The translations under genes were made by a program, and so were the position numbers. Positions 22,581 through 32,642 of a stretch of 64,000 nucleotides of DNA are shown here, in pieces. Source of the DNA: Rapana venosa (Eukaryota; Mollusca; Gastropoda; Neogastropoda; Muricidae); assembly GCA_028751875.1 (NCBI GenBank), contig CM054140.1, positions 29,640,408 through 29,704,407 on the forward strand. Reading direction: 5' to 3'. The notes beneath the pieces are model-generated. The model did no database searches. It saw nothing but the letters and a program-made list of their open reading frames with translations, and was not told the origin of the DNA. Within the stretch, counting starts at the first letter, position 1. Each line of letters opens with the position of its first letter.

Positions 22581-23590
22581 TGTTTGCTAGCTGCCTGACC
22601 ACAATATGCATGCGTGGGGTCAACACTGTAGGAACACAAGTAATCCTCATTTGATGATCATTTCCTACTTTCTCATCACTAGCTGGTGTTAATCTATGGC
22701 TTCAACTCCCAAAACAAGTACACAGTGCATATTCACACTTTAACAAAAATATGTGAAAACCACCGAAATGTGACCCGGAACCCATATGTATAACCTAAAG
22801 GCGCATGCGTACAGGGAAACCTGTAGATAACACTAGGCTGCTCTCCCCTAAGTTTTCCTCGTGGTGACAAGGTGCAGATTAGGCCTAGTCTGCTCGACGA
22901 TCGACGCACTCGTTGAATGCGTAAGTTGTGTGTTGGGAATGTTGAGCTAGAAATGCTGTTTCTGGAGAGAAAACCCCCCCAAAACATGAATGATGAATCA
23001 GAATGTCTTAAAAATCATGTTTGATCGAAGAAAAGTTCTGAAGAACTTTAGATATTGCAAACTGTTGAATAGAAAGTGACGGTTCAGACCGACCATGTGT
23101 CGAGCTCCTTCTTGGATGAGAAAATTGACATCAAATAACAAAGCTAGTAGCTGTAATACTCCAGTTAAAATTGATGTTTCTTTTTCAGTGTTATATTACT
23201 ACTTTTTTTCTTCTTCGCCAGATGACTTTAGCCTTTGGTGTCATACAGTATGATACAAAGGGCGATGCCTCATCGATTCAATGTCAGATTAAATTACGCA
23301 TTTCATTTAGTCATTATATAACATCTATTGCGTCTGTCAAATTCTGTTTTCTGAGTTTAAAATCACGTTCATTTGTTTGTCTTTTTCTGTTTGTTTTCTT
23401 TTGATTTTTAGCAGTTGTTGATTTCTGTATGTTTGATTTCCCCAGGTTATCAGATTGAAAAAAAAAAAGTAAAATTTTTACAGTCAGTAGCCTGAGTATT
23501 TTTATTTCTTTCTTTCTTTCTTTATTGTTTTATATCGAGGGTAATGGAAAAGCACTCATTCTTTTTTACATCCAGTCCCCGTGTGTATGC
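22581..23590. other. Non-coding, no supported gene
   Basis: A modest CpG-containing segment (22740-22960) holds an 84-codon minus-strand open frame (22987-22733) without recognisable similarity or splice context. The remainder is AT-rich. Confidence 0.4.
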
Positions 23591-23750
23591 GGTTTTGTAA
23601 ATTCTGTCATCAGTTTCTACTGGCACACAATGGCCTACTCTTCACACAATGGCCTTCTCTTCCTGAACAGGATTTAATGTGTGTGCTCCATGTTCTGCAT
23701 GTGTTCGAACATGGAGCCTCGGTTTATAGTCTCATCGGAAGTAGGGAATA
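23590..23750 (-). repeat. SINE fragment
   Basis: The block 'CACACAATGGCCTACTCTTC…GGATTTAA…GTTCTGCATGTG…GCCTCGGTTTATAGTCTCATC' is the same as 50800-50935. On the minus strand it reads 'GATGAGACTATAAACCGAGGC…', the conserved segment also seen at 48325 and 35945. A 17-bp piece (CACACAATGGCC) is duplicated in this copy. Confidence 0.6.
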
Positions 23751-24102
23751 GGTGTGTGTTCCATGTGCTTTTAAAAAGTTTTTCTCCCCAAAGAACTTGT
23801 AGGCCTAATCTTTTTCTAAAGAAAAGTTGAAAGAAATCATGAAAAAATCTGATGATCTGTTAGTTTCATAGCCTATAATATATAAGTAACACATTGTTGG
23901 TCAGATGAAAAATTTCACCTTTATTACACAGTTCATTCTGTTTTTGAAAAATTCACATTTATTACAGTTTTACACAGTTCATTCCATATTTTAGAATTTG
24001 AAATCAAATTGTTCAGTCAAACTTAGTTTAACTAAAGTGCTGCAGTTCTTTTTTCACCCTTGCACTGCTGGATATAATTGAATGTACAATGAAGCAAGAC
24101 TT

Positions 24103-24515
24103 GCCAAGTTACCTCTCAAGTTGAAGCTGTTAATAAATTATTGTGAATTTATTGTAGACCGGAACAGAGTGCACATGAGAAACCGCGTGCAGCCTACTGC
24201 CAGTTTTAAGAGCCTTGAGAGAACACTGTGTCATACTATAACAGGATCATCATATAATGATATATTTAATAAACATTATTATCATTTCATTTACTTTGGG
24301 TGGGATGTCTTACAGCTGCACAGTGTGCAAGAACACTGATGGCAATTCTTCATAACATTTTTTCCTCAAGTGGCATTAGTTTTTTTTGCATGGTATGCAT
24401 TTCATTTTACTTGCATGGTATGCATGCAGACATTGCACGGGTTGGCATGTGCACTTCATTCCGGTCTATAATAAATTCGCAAGATTTACAAACAGCTTCA
24501 ACTAACGAGGTAAGT
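24103..24515. repeat. Foldback: imperfect inverted repeat, arms about 80-100 bp
   Basis: The left arm (about 24103-24200: 'TTGAAGCTGTTAATAAATT…GAATTTATTGTAGACCGGAA…GTGCACATG') is complementary to the right arm (about 24432-24512: 'CATGTGCAC…TTCCGGTCTATAATAAATTC…ACAGCTTCAACT'). The loop is about 240 bp. It could be an inverted-repeat transposon or a terminal structure of the adjacent tyrosine-recombinase element. Confidence 0.65.
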
Positions 24516-24659
24516 CTTGGTTTATTGTATTTAATTCTTGCTCATTTCCTGTACACCTCCACTACAGGCACATGAGATTTGAGAGCCACAGTGTTCTCGA
24601 GACAAACACATCCACCACATGACATGAAAAAAGAAAACATGTCCAACCTTACTTCTGTG

Positions 24660-25260
24660 TTAGGAAACGCTCCATGATGGACCGGCCCATGGTCAGTGTT
24701 AGTCGCACATTCTTATTATAAAATGTTGTATATGTGGAAACACTTGTCCATCCAGCTGCTTTCATCAATCATGATGATGTTTATTGGAGCATCTGCAAGT
24801 TTTGCTGCTGAAGTACTGGCTGACCTCATACTGTGTACTGTGAAACATGTGATGTCTATGCCTGCCCTTTCCAATGTCCACTTCAGCCAGCGAGAGATGG
24901 TATCGCTGTGCAGTGTTTGGAGAGTGATACACAAATGTTCGGTGGAATTCTGAGCCCTCCTTTTTTTTTTTGTCTTAGGTATTCTGTCAGTGTGTGAACT
25001 ACACACAGAGCCTCCTTATCCACAAAAGTCATGAGTTCAATCGGTGATTGATGGACTCCTCTTCTTGATTGTTTTAATAAACTGTTTACATAAAATAAAC
25101 ATTTTGCCTTGTTAGTAGCATACTATCTATGTCAAGTGCAGCAATAGTTTGATGCCTCTGACCCGACAGAAGTGCACTTAACATAAAAAATTTCATTGTC
25201 AGTTCTTTGAAAGTCATTTTATCCCCTGGAACCCACGTTTCTAGCATACATTGAATAAGC
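24660..25260 (-). pseudogene. Tyrosine recombinase of a DIRS/Ngaro- or Crypton-like element, decayed
   Basis: On the minus strand, in more than one frame, the catalytic signature of a tyrosine recombinase is visible. The first Arg is in 'LLSGQRHQTI' (about 25165). 'SPIELMTFVDKEALCVVHTLTEYLRQ' follows in two pieces. Then comes 'TISRWLKWTLERAGID', the HxxR box as H-S-M-R, and the terminal Tyr in 'CFHIYN' (about 24735). The tail 'VRLTLTMGRSIMERFL' then ends in TAA. Such recombinases belong to DIRS-like retrotransposons and Cryptons; no RT was found nearby, so the class is open. Stops near 25080 and a frameshift after the Tyr make it a pseudogene. Confidence 0.7.
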
Positions 25261-25269
25261 AATGCATTT

Positions 25270-26630
25270 GTGTATGTGTGTGTTGTGAGATGAGAGATTG
25301 TTTCATGTAAATACTTTCAAGCTGAACATCTGAGTTTGGTCATGCTATATGGTACATTTATAGTGAAATTGGTTTGTATGTATCAAGTAAAAAAAAAAAA
25401 AAGAGAAAAAGAAAAAAAGTTAGAATTATCTAGTAAAAAATAAGATATGGGAAGTTATATAGCTTAATAAAGTTGGCTACCAGTACCAATCTACCGATTA
25501 ATATTAGACAACAAAAGAATGCTGCACTTGAGGCGAAACATCCACATGTCGAAACTGAAAACTGTACAATGTTCACTCGTTTTGATCCCGTCATTTTACA
25601 AAATTAGCACATAAATTTCATGTAGGCCCAAGCATTAGGCACCATTTGTGTTGAATTTTGTTACCTTGTTTGTATATATATGTTCATAGCAACTTGAGTC
25701 TAAACCAAGTGTTAAATGTGCTCCTGGAAATGGGGTTCAGCTTCAAATGCTTGCGAACTTCAGCTTTCGAGACGCGGCTTCCAGAGATTTACTGCACATA
25801 CTCCAAATTAATATAATTCATTTCTTGTGGAGACTTTGTGGTCTGCTCGTCCTTGTTTGTTTTGTCCACACACTCACATACATTTGAACCTTTATTTTCC
25901 CGCACGAAAATGTGTCTTCAGTTTAACATCAAGCATAATGAGAATACTTTTGATAGACAAGCTTTGACTTTCAAGGTGTTTGTCACAGTTTTCATATTTT
26001 TATGTATATTTGAAACCATTGGTAATTTTCATCATCCATTGATATATGTTAATGAAGGATTCATGTGTACATTTAGTGAAGAAAGGAAGGTGACAGGCTG
26101 AGAATCATTGCACATAGCTTTGTCACTCATTCCCATGGCAGATGGGTGGGTTGGAGCAAAAGCAACCACTTTCACTAGGATTATAGATTTTTTTTGTTTA
26201 AAAAAAAAAGATCCATATACTTGGTTCCCCTTTTCTTTCTTTCTTTTTTTTGTTTTGTCTTGGGAATAGAAATAATTTATTATGTATTTTAGGAATAAAG
26301 GATAAACAGTTAATTACCTGTTTAAACAAAAAAAATCTTTCAGGAAATGTGTTGACAAAAGCATATTTGAATGAATTCTTATTTGAATTTTGCCCTTGAA
26401 AAGTCCTTGAGTTTCTCATGATTTTCAAGAAGGCTGAGTCAGCCTGTTGCTGTTTTTGTCATATGTTGATGCAGTTTCAGTGTCGCACAATGGCAACACC
26501 TGTTAATAACATGAGTATCATTACTGTATGATGCATGACACATGTGTATATGATAAAGTTTTTGTTATTTATGTAGTTAAAAATATGAGACTCCTTGAAG
26601 GAGTTATTCCCTTTCTTAGGTTTTATAAAT
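25270..26630. other. AT-rich non-coding stretch
   Basis: Contains A/G-rich runs (25389-25420) and poly-A/T patches (26185-26260). Open frames are short and have no recognisable content. Confidence 0.5.
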
Positions 26631-26636
26631 TCTCAT

Positions 26637-26962
26637 TATCCACTTATTGACCTATGTTTTATTTCATCGTCTGGTTTTTGACCTAGGTTCTATTTCATCA
26701 TCCAGTTATTGACCGTGGTTTTATTTAGTCATCCAGTTATTGACCGTTTAATTTAATCATCCAGTTATTGACCGTTGTTTAATTTCATCATCAGGTTATT
26801 GACCGTTGTTTAATTTCATCATCCAGTTATTGACCGTTGTTTAATTTCATCATCCAGTTATTGACCGTTGTTTAATTTCATCATCCAGTTATTGACCTTT
26901 GTTTAATTTCATCATCCAGTTATTGACTGTTGTTTTATTTAATCATCCAATTATTGACCTGG
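26637..26962. repeat. 31-bp minisatellite, about 10 copies
   Basis: The unit is CATCCAGTTATTGACCGTTG followed by TTTAATTTCAT, 31 bp. The central copies are nearly identical; the outer ones diverge and vary in length. Confidence 0.9.
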
Positions 26963-27690
26963 TGGTCCTGTGCGTAAAAATGTGTTTTATTTGGGGGGGA
27001 AAAAAATAAAACCTTTCCAACCATCTATCTTTAATTAAACAATTTTTTTTTTATTACCTTCCTTACTCTCAGGCAGCAGTCAAGACTATAATAGTGTTGT
27101 CAGCCAGTTGTTTACAAATATGTAATTAAAACAAAAACAAAAAAAAGAAGAAGAGTAACATGCAAAGGGATTTCTGTGCGCACTGATTTTTTTGTTTTTG
27201 GTTATAAGAGAGCTTGTTGCTGCAATTAAGCCCTAACTTCCCTTGGTTTAGGCCTGGCCAGGTGTACATGTACACAGAAATGACTTACAAGTCTCTGAGC
27301 ACATGTTTTATGTCACATTACCTCTGTTGTGAATTTGCAGACAACATGTTACAAGGATGAAACTAGATTAACGCTATAATTATAATGTAGATCAATGTGA
27401 ATAGGTTTTCTTAAAAAGAAAATTACTAGTGAAACTTCAAGCAGTTTTAGACCAATTCAGTATGCCTGATATCTCTCTCTCTCTCTCTTTAATGAAACCA
27501 TTGCCATAAGTCCTTTTAAAAAAAAAAAAAGAATGAATCCCAAATGTCTTCATGTAGCTGAACTGACTCCAGAAAATTATATTTTCAGAAATCTGCTGTG
27601 CAGTGGTTAAATGTTTTTATGAGTTACATTCGTAGTAGAACAGACTGTGCAGAGTGATGTTTTGTTTTGCCAACTCATTTTCTTTGTGAT
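26963..27690. other. AT-rich non-coding stretch
   Basis: Contains poly-A and poly-T tracts and a CT microsatellite (27474-27488). No gene is supported before the acceptor at 27699. Confidence 0.5.
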
Positions 27691-27699
27691 CATTTTCAG

Positions 27700-27861
27700 A
27701 AGCACCTTTCCAACGGTCAGCTGCAGAGGATGAATCAGAATGGAAAGAGCAAGTACATACTTGCATACAAAGTCAACCCCTTTGGCTCCCACTGTGGCAA
27801 AAGGTGTTATGTAGATCGCCAGCAATCCCTTACAGCCCAGGAACTTGAGCCTCCCACGTGA
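27700..27861 (+). CDS. Candidate terminal coding exon, unknown protein
   Basis: A strong acceptor (a long T-rich tract ending in cattttcag, 27691-27699) is followed by 53 codons and a TGA at 27859-27861. Composition is less AT-rich than the flanks and includes 'GSHCGKRCYV'. A second frame is also open for much of the length, which weakens the call. I do not recognise the protein and found no partner exon upstream. Phase 0 at the acceptor is assumed. Confidence 0.28.
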   Translation, partial: KHLSNGQLQRMNQNGKSKYILAYKVNPFGSHCGKRCYVDRQQSLTAQELEPPT

Positions 27862-28379
27862 AATCGACTTGGGAGTCTTTCTGGCCAGGGTTATTGCCTT
27901 CTATTGTCCTTATCCACAATGCCGAAAAACCTGTCCCTTCGTCTTTCTCACCTGCTGGTAGGTAGCTGTGTACCTCTAGTGTTTGTGAATCTTGATAAGG
28001 GTTTGTACTACTTTATGCCTGGCAGGTGTGTTTGTCTATTCTGCCAGAGACAACTGTTGCTACTGTTGTTCATGTGTTTTTTTTTTTTTTTTTTAAAAGG
28101 AAAAGCTATGCTGTTTTTGAAAATCTTAGTCTCTAGTCATTGCTAGTAGCATTAAATAGACAGCAACAAGCCTCACTTCTATTGGCTGAATTAACATTGG
28201 CTAGCATTGTTTTGGAGCAGGGTGGGCTCAAACAACCCTTGATATTGATATATAAAACTGAATTAAATGTGTTAAGCTATAAATCACTGGAAAGAACAGA
28301 TAATATGCTTTTAAATGAGTGTAATTTTATAATAGTGTGTAGTGTTTATGATTATGTAAAAAAAAATCCACACAAAAAA

Positions 28380-29168
28380 ATCGTGTGGCACTACCATCAC
28401 TGTCCCACCGTCATGGCCCCGGATCGATTTAACACGATAAGCAAAGTTCTTGCGGTGCATAAATGTCATGATTAGGTAAACACTATTTCTTGACATTAGT
28501 TTTCAAAAAATAAGGAGTTTGTATCGCTTTATCGGTCACCAAATAGTCGGAAAAGTTCAACAGGATCGACGCCATCGCGACCGTCATGGTGGAATGTGCA
28601 GAGTGGTGGCTTTCTATGACGAAAATACAAAGATCGCTTGATTTCATGTGATGCAAAGTACTCAGCAGCATAGCGATTTGACTTCAACAACAGTTATTTC
28701 AAAGCCTCGTTGCGTCAAAATAAAGTAAAACAATCTGTGACGTCGAAATCGCCGAGTAGCGAAGAAGTCCATCCAGCAAAACTAGCACCGCTCGATTCAG
28801 TCCGATCGCGATCGATTTTTACCAAGTTTTTCAAAAATATTCCACAATCCTTACCTCATCGTTTCGCTCATTGTTTATTTCAACCAAATCCAGCCTCTAA
28901 AACTCCTCCTCGCTGTCAATTTTGTAAAAAAACCTCGAAAAACGCTTGAAGAAATTCTTGTGCAAACACTGGCCGCCATTTTTGTTGAAGACGATCTCGG
29001 CTGGTCCGAAAAAAAACAACAACACTCTTAACCAATCAGATTCTTCGTTGCTTGTGTGTGTGTGTGTCAAACGACCTTCACCCCTTTCTGCGGGCCTACA
29101 ACGGCCTTAATATTCATTGGCTGACCTTTGAAAGCGAAAGTAAGCTTTCAACTATGATCACCCACGTC
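28380..29168. promoter_or_regulatory. CpG-rich candidate promoter region (minus-strand gene?)
   Basis: This is the most CpG-rich non-transposon stretch in the window. It carries CCAAT-box sequences (ACCAATCAG near 29031; ATTGGCTG near 29118, a CCAAT box on the minus strand) and TGACGTCG near 28739. A candidate first exon lies at 28979-28855 (minus). The assignment is inferred from composition and motifs only. Confidence 0.35.
28855..28979 (-). CDS. Candidate first exon on minus strand
   Basis: An ATG in good context (aaaATGGCGGCC, 28979) opens 34 codons that are Arg/Ser-rich and lack acidic residues, resembling a mitochondrial presequence. The frame stops at 28875-28877. A strong donor (GATGAG followed by GTAAGG, exon end 28855) lies 20 bases further. 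A second ATG (aacaATGAGC, just after the stop) is open through the donor. Either the first frame is an upstream ORF or this is not coding. No downstream exon was identified. Confidence 0.25.
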
Positions 29169-29229
29169 ATCCCGGAATATTCCGGGATCCGCCACACAGC
29201 TTAGACCCGCCTTTACCGGAATATTCCGG
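29169..29229. promoter_or_regulatory. Two CCGGAATATTCCGG palindromes (HSE-like)
   Basis: ATCCCGGAATATTCCGGGAT (29169-29188) is a perfect 20-bp palindrome. CCGGAATATTCCGG recurs at 29216-29229. Both contain GAA-nn-TTC with 2-bp spacing, as in heat-shock elements. A similar palindrome with wrong spacing (35011-35027) lies just inside a piggyBac-like end. These may therefore instead be subterminal transposon repeats. Confidence 0.45.
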
Positions 29230-29268
29230 GAACCACGCCACTAGGGTTTTAACCCTCTAGAGCCATGC

Positions 29269-29284
29269 GTATCAAATTTGATAC
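29269..29284. repeat. Subterminal palindrome GTATCAAATTTGATAC
   Basis: A perfect 16-bp palindrome, 4 bp inside the left inverted repeat of the piggyBac element. Related copies lie at 29623-29638, 29663-29678, 31169-31184 and 31217-31232 (exact). Probable protein-binding sites, perhaps for transposase; this is inferred. Confidence 0.75.
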
Positions 29285-29622
29285 CTAGTGAACACACACT
29301 CCATGAAAGGAGACTGGAGATGGAAATGCAATGGAAGCAACTGCTACTATTCACATGGAGGTAGACTTAGCCAGTGTTACTGTTCTTGGGTTTTTCTGGC
29401 ACCATCTACCTCTCTGCATCCTACTTCAATGTTTCATGGTGCCACATGCTTCCAGAGTGCTGATGTGATACCAACAAAATCCAGTCTAATCCAAACTAAG
29501 GTACGTCAATCTTCCAAATCATTATATGTTTTCATGATGTGATGATATGAAATATGTTATACATATAATAAATAATACTGTTGTTGCAAAAATAAATGAC
29601 TTAGAATTTTTTCAAAACATGT

Positions 29623-29678
29623 GTATCAGATTAGATACAATGGGCCTGAGCACTTTCACTGTGTATCTTATCTGATAC
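29623..29678. repeat. Pair of variant palindromes in a 40-bp repeat
   Basis: GTATCAGATTAGATAC (29623-29638) and GTATCTTATCTGATAC (29663-29678) are each followed by AATGGGCCT, spaced 40 bp start to start. Confidence 0.7.
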
Positions 29679-30029
29679 AATGGGCCTTAATGATAACAAA
29701 ATGTAAGTACTTACTATAATTCATGGTAATGGTTTACTTATTTGTAGAGCACAGTTATACCCATTTTTAGCTCCTGAGCAAAGCTTGGTGAACTATTGTT
29801 TCTGTCTCATCCATCCATGCATGTGTGCATGCGTCTGTATGTCCATCTGTACGTCCATTCATGTGTCTGTCCGTGCAAATTTACTTTGGTCTTGAAATGT
29901 TGTGTACAAGAAAAAAAGTGTTAATTGTCAGTGCAGTAACATGTTTATAAAATAAGGGTTAATTGTCAGTGAAGTAACACAAGTTTGAGAGCCCAGTAGA
30001 CTCAAAATACAATTTGTATGTCTGTACAG

Positions 30030-31144
30030 ATGTCAACTACTGACAACATTCAAGACATCATGGATGCTGTTGGACCTGATGACAGCAACTACAACTCTTC
30101 AGGCGATGAACACATCCCCAGCAAAGCTGAACTAAGAGAAATGGAGGGAGAAGAAATGGATGATGGCCCCAGCACATCAAAGAGAAAGACTTACTGAAAG
30201 AGAAAGCTTGAAGTAGAAATGGAATGGGATGAAGAAGATGACTTTCCTTTGTCTGGCTTGCAAGACACGAATGAAGATGATATTCCATTGGCAGTTTTGC
30301 ACGGAAATGGCAATGATTGGGAAGAGGAGGAGGATCTCCCCCTAGCCGCCATTTTACTTGAAGCAGATGGAGATGACGCTGATCTCAGAGATGTGATGCA
30401 AAATCCTATCTGGTTGAACGTTGAGTTTCAACCACCAAACCCTCAGTTTTCGGGAGTCCTTGAACAAGCCTCAGAAAATGGACGTTTGAAAACAACCTAT
30501 GAGTACTACAAACATCTTGTAACCGATGAGATGCTGGACAAAGTGGAGTCGCAGACCACTCTGTACTCTGTACAGAAAAATGGGATCAACATGAATACGT
30601 ATCTACCTTCGCATGGGTGTTGTCAAGGCTCAATGTGTTCGAGCCTACTGGGATTCAAAGACTCGCTATGCTCATGTGGCTGATGCTATGGCGAGAGAGA
30701 CACTGACAGCTCTGTACAAATACACTATGAAATCACGCAGATGGTACATCTACATTTTTCTCCACAGTCTGTCCATTACTTGTGTCAACGCGTGGCTGTG
30801 GTACAAGCGACACTGTGAGCTGCTGAAAGAAAAGCCCATGAAGTTATCAGACTTCCAGAGTGCTGTGGCCGATGCCCTCATTAACTGCAAACGACCCGTT
30901 GGACGTCCATTCGTTGGCATTTGCTGCATCACCCACACCTCCACCCCCTGCTAAAGTCATCAGGCGAGCACCAGTGACGGATGTCCGCTTTGACAACATG
31001 GACCACCTGCCCAAGTGGGGACCAAGAGGCCGCTGCCAGCAGGGACACTGCAATGGCCAAACACAGGTTTCCTGCATCAAGTGCAACGTGGTCCTGTGCC
31101 TGAACAAGGACAGAAACTGTTTCCTCCTGTATCACAAAAAATAA
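30030..31144 (+). pseudogene. piggyBac transposase lacking its catalytic core
   Basis: An acidic N-terminus from ATG 30030 is interrupted by an in-frame TGA (30195-30197). The same frame then continues with 'WLDVEF'-type sequence (WLNVEFQPPNPQFSG, about 30411-30455) and 'LVTDEMLDKV', typical of piggyBac (DDE_Tnp_1_7) proteins. A frameshift near 30600 leads into 'MGVVKAQCVRAYWDSKTRYAHVADAM'. That joins almost directly to 'TMKSRRWYIYIF…VNAWLWYKRHC' from near the C-terminus. The intervening region, which should hold the three catalytic Asp residues, is absent. The Cys-rich C-terminal domain ('CQQGHCNGQTQVSCIKC … CLNKDRNCF') is intact and ends at 31144. Confidence 0.88.
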
Positions 31145-31168
31145 GGCAGAAAAAAACAAGTGCCCACT

Positions 31169-31244
31169 GTATCAAATATGACACACAACTTTTGTGGGTA
31201 CTGCTAAAGGCCTGGCGTATCAAATTTGATACAGTATCAAATTT
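31169..31244. repeat. Right-end palindromes of the piggyBac element
   Basis: GTATCAAATATGACAC (31169-31184), exact GTATCAAATTTGATAC (31217-31232) and a half copy (31234-31244) mirror the left-end copies. Confidence 0.75.
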
Positions 31245-31368
31245 CAAGATTTGTTGACAGATCAACTTTTTTTCATCTTTTTTGCTTTAATATGATTATA
31301 ATGGAATGTTTTATAAAGTTGTACAATTTTTATTAAGATAGTTCTATATGCTGGCTCTAGAGGGTTAA

Positions 31369-31629
31369 TAGTTGATGGGTGCAGTGTTCAACTTGTTGTT
31401 TTGAAGGAAAGGCTGACTGTATGGTTTATAGATTGCAAAAAAATAAAGTCATCATTCCATAGGCATAATCACAGTACAGGAAGAGAAGGAAGTTGAAAAG
31501 AAAGGAGGTGGGGTGTGGAGAGAGAAAAGGGCTTTAACTACTCACACACGCATGTGTGTGCCCACACACACACACACACACTGTCTCACTCACACACACA
31601 CTCTCTCTCTGTCTCCACCTCACACATTC

Positions 31630-31662
<33 letters not shown>

Positions 31663-31980
31663 TACAGAGAACAATAACATATATATATGCAACATACAGA
31701 TGCATGCTCACCTGCCCAAATGTACATCTGCTGGAGGATATGAAAGACGTGTGCTTAAAGATGGTTTAATGTTTGAAAGTTGTGTATACACATAAGCTTC
31801 AAATGCAGGTAACTGCTGCAAACATTCAGCTATTTTTTCAGCATGAGGATTGTGATGCTAATCTACAGGGCCAGTTTTGTGTTGACCGCTTCAACATGTA
31901 GTGCTGTTAGCTAGATGACACATGCATTGATGATGGAATAATATAGTACTTTTGGAATGATTACTTTTAGCCTGCGGTAA
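31369..31980. other. Non-coding, CA/CT repeats
   Basis: Holds compound CA/CT microsatellites (about 31543-31662). Frames through these repeats are open only because the repeats lack stops. Confidence 0.6.
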
Positions 31981-31993
31981 GTTTCCGTGTCAG

Positions 31994-32138
31994 GAAACTT
32001 CCGGAGTAACCTGTTCATTTTGAGTTCCTGAAGTTTCCGGAATATTCTTGTATTCGACAGAATTTCAGAAGTTTTGGGGAATGTTCTCACTGTCTAGTGA
32101 GTTTATGTTAGGGCGTTCCTGAAACTTCTGGAATGTTC
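31994..32138. promoter_or_regulatory. Heat-shock-element cluster
   Basis: Heat-shock factor binds inverted GAA/TTC pentamers spaced by two bases. Two perfect five-unit arrays are present: 32025-32047 (TTC..GAA..TTC..GAA..TTC) and 32116-32138 (same order). A three-unit array lies at 31994-32006 (GAA..TTC..GAG) and a two-unit array at 32079-32086. All fall within about 145 bp. The nearest downstream coding candidate is the exon at 32927. No TATA box was confidently placed, so the target gene is unknown. Confidence 0.7.
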
Positions 32139-32642
32139 TCTTACCTTTTGGTCTTTACCAGTGGCTGGGCAGGTCACCAGGGGCTTTGCATGTACATGTA
32201 TACACAATGTGAGAATCTGTTGTTAGCAGGAGAGGAGGGGGAAAGCAGAATGTGTTTGAGAAAGGGATCTTTGATTTAGCTGATGATAAAGCATTATCAT
32301 AGGGTTGGGGTTACTATTGATCCGCTGTGTTTAATAGTGAAAGAAGCCTACATCAACTTGTGCTATGCCAAGATGGGATTCACTGAGACATAGGAACAAA
32401 CTGTTGATGTTTCAGTCAGCATTCTGTATTATTGGAATGGATTAATTCAACTTTCCACAAAGGGTTTGTTTATTTGTAATGACATGTTTGCATCAAAATA
32501 GGGTGAGATAACATCTGGGAAAGAGAGCAGCTTAGAGTTAGGGAGAGGAGATGGGATGATAGCAAGAAATATTTAATGAATAAAAAAAAAAAAAAGAGCC
32601 TCTGTTAGTCTATAAACACTGACGTATCTTATCAAACAAGCG

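Larger units (their letters stand above)
29253..31364 (+). mobile_element. piggyBac element, internally deleted
   Basis: Perfect 13-bp terminal inverted repeats (CCCTCTAGAGCCA at 29253-29265, complement at 31352-31364) are flanked by TTAA on both sides (29249-29252 and 31365-31368), the piggyBac target. The element is 2112 bp and encodes a broken transposase with a large internal deletion. It carries several copies of a GTATCAAATTTGATAC-type palindrome near both ends. It would need transposase in trans to move. Confidence 0.92.

Noticed and set aside
26637..26962. CRISPR-like array
   Set aside because: Units are contiguous without unique spacers and the genome is eukaryotic; it is a minisatellite.
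31515..31795. His/Thr/Leu/Ser-rich frames
   Set aside because: They are translations of CA and CT microsatellites.
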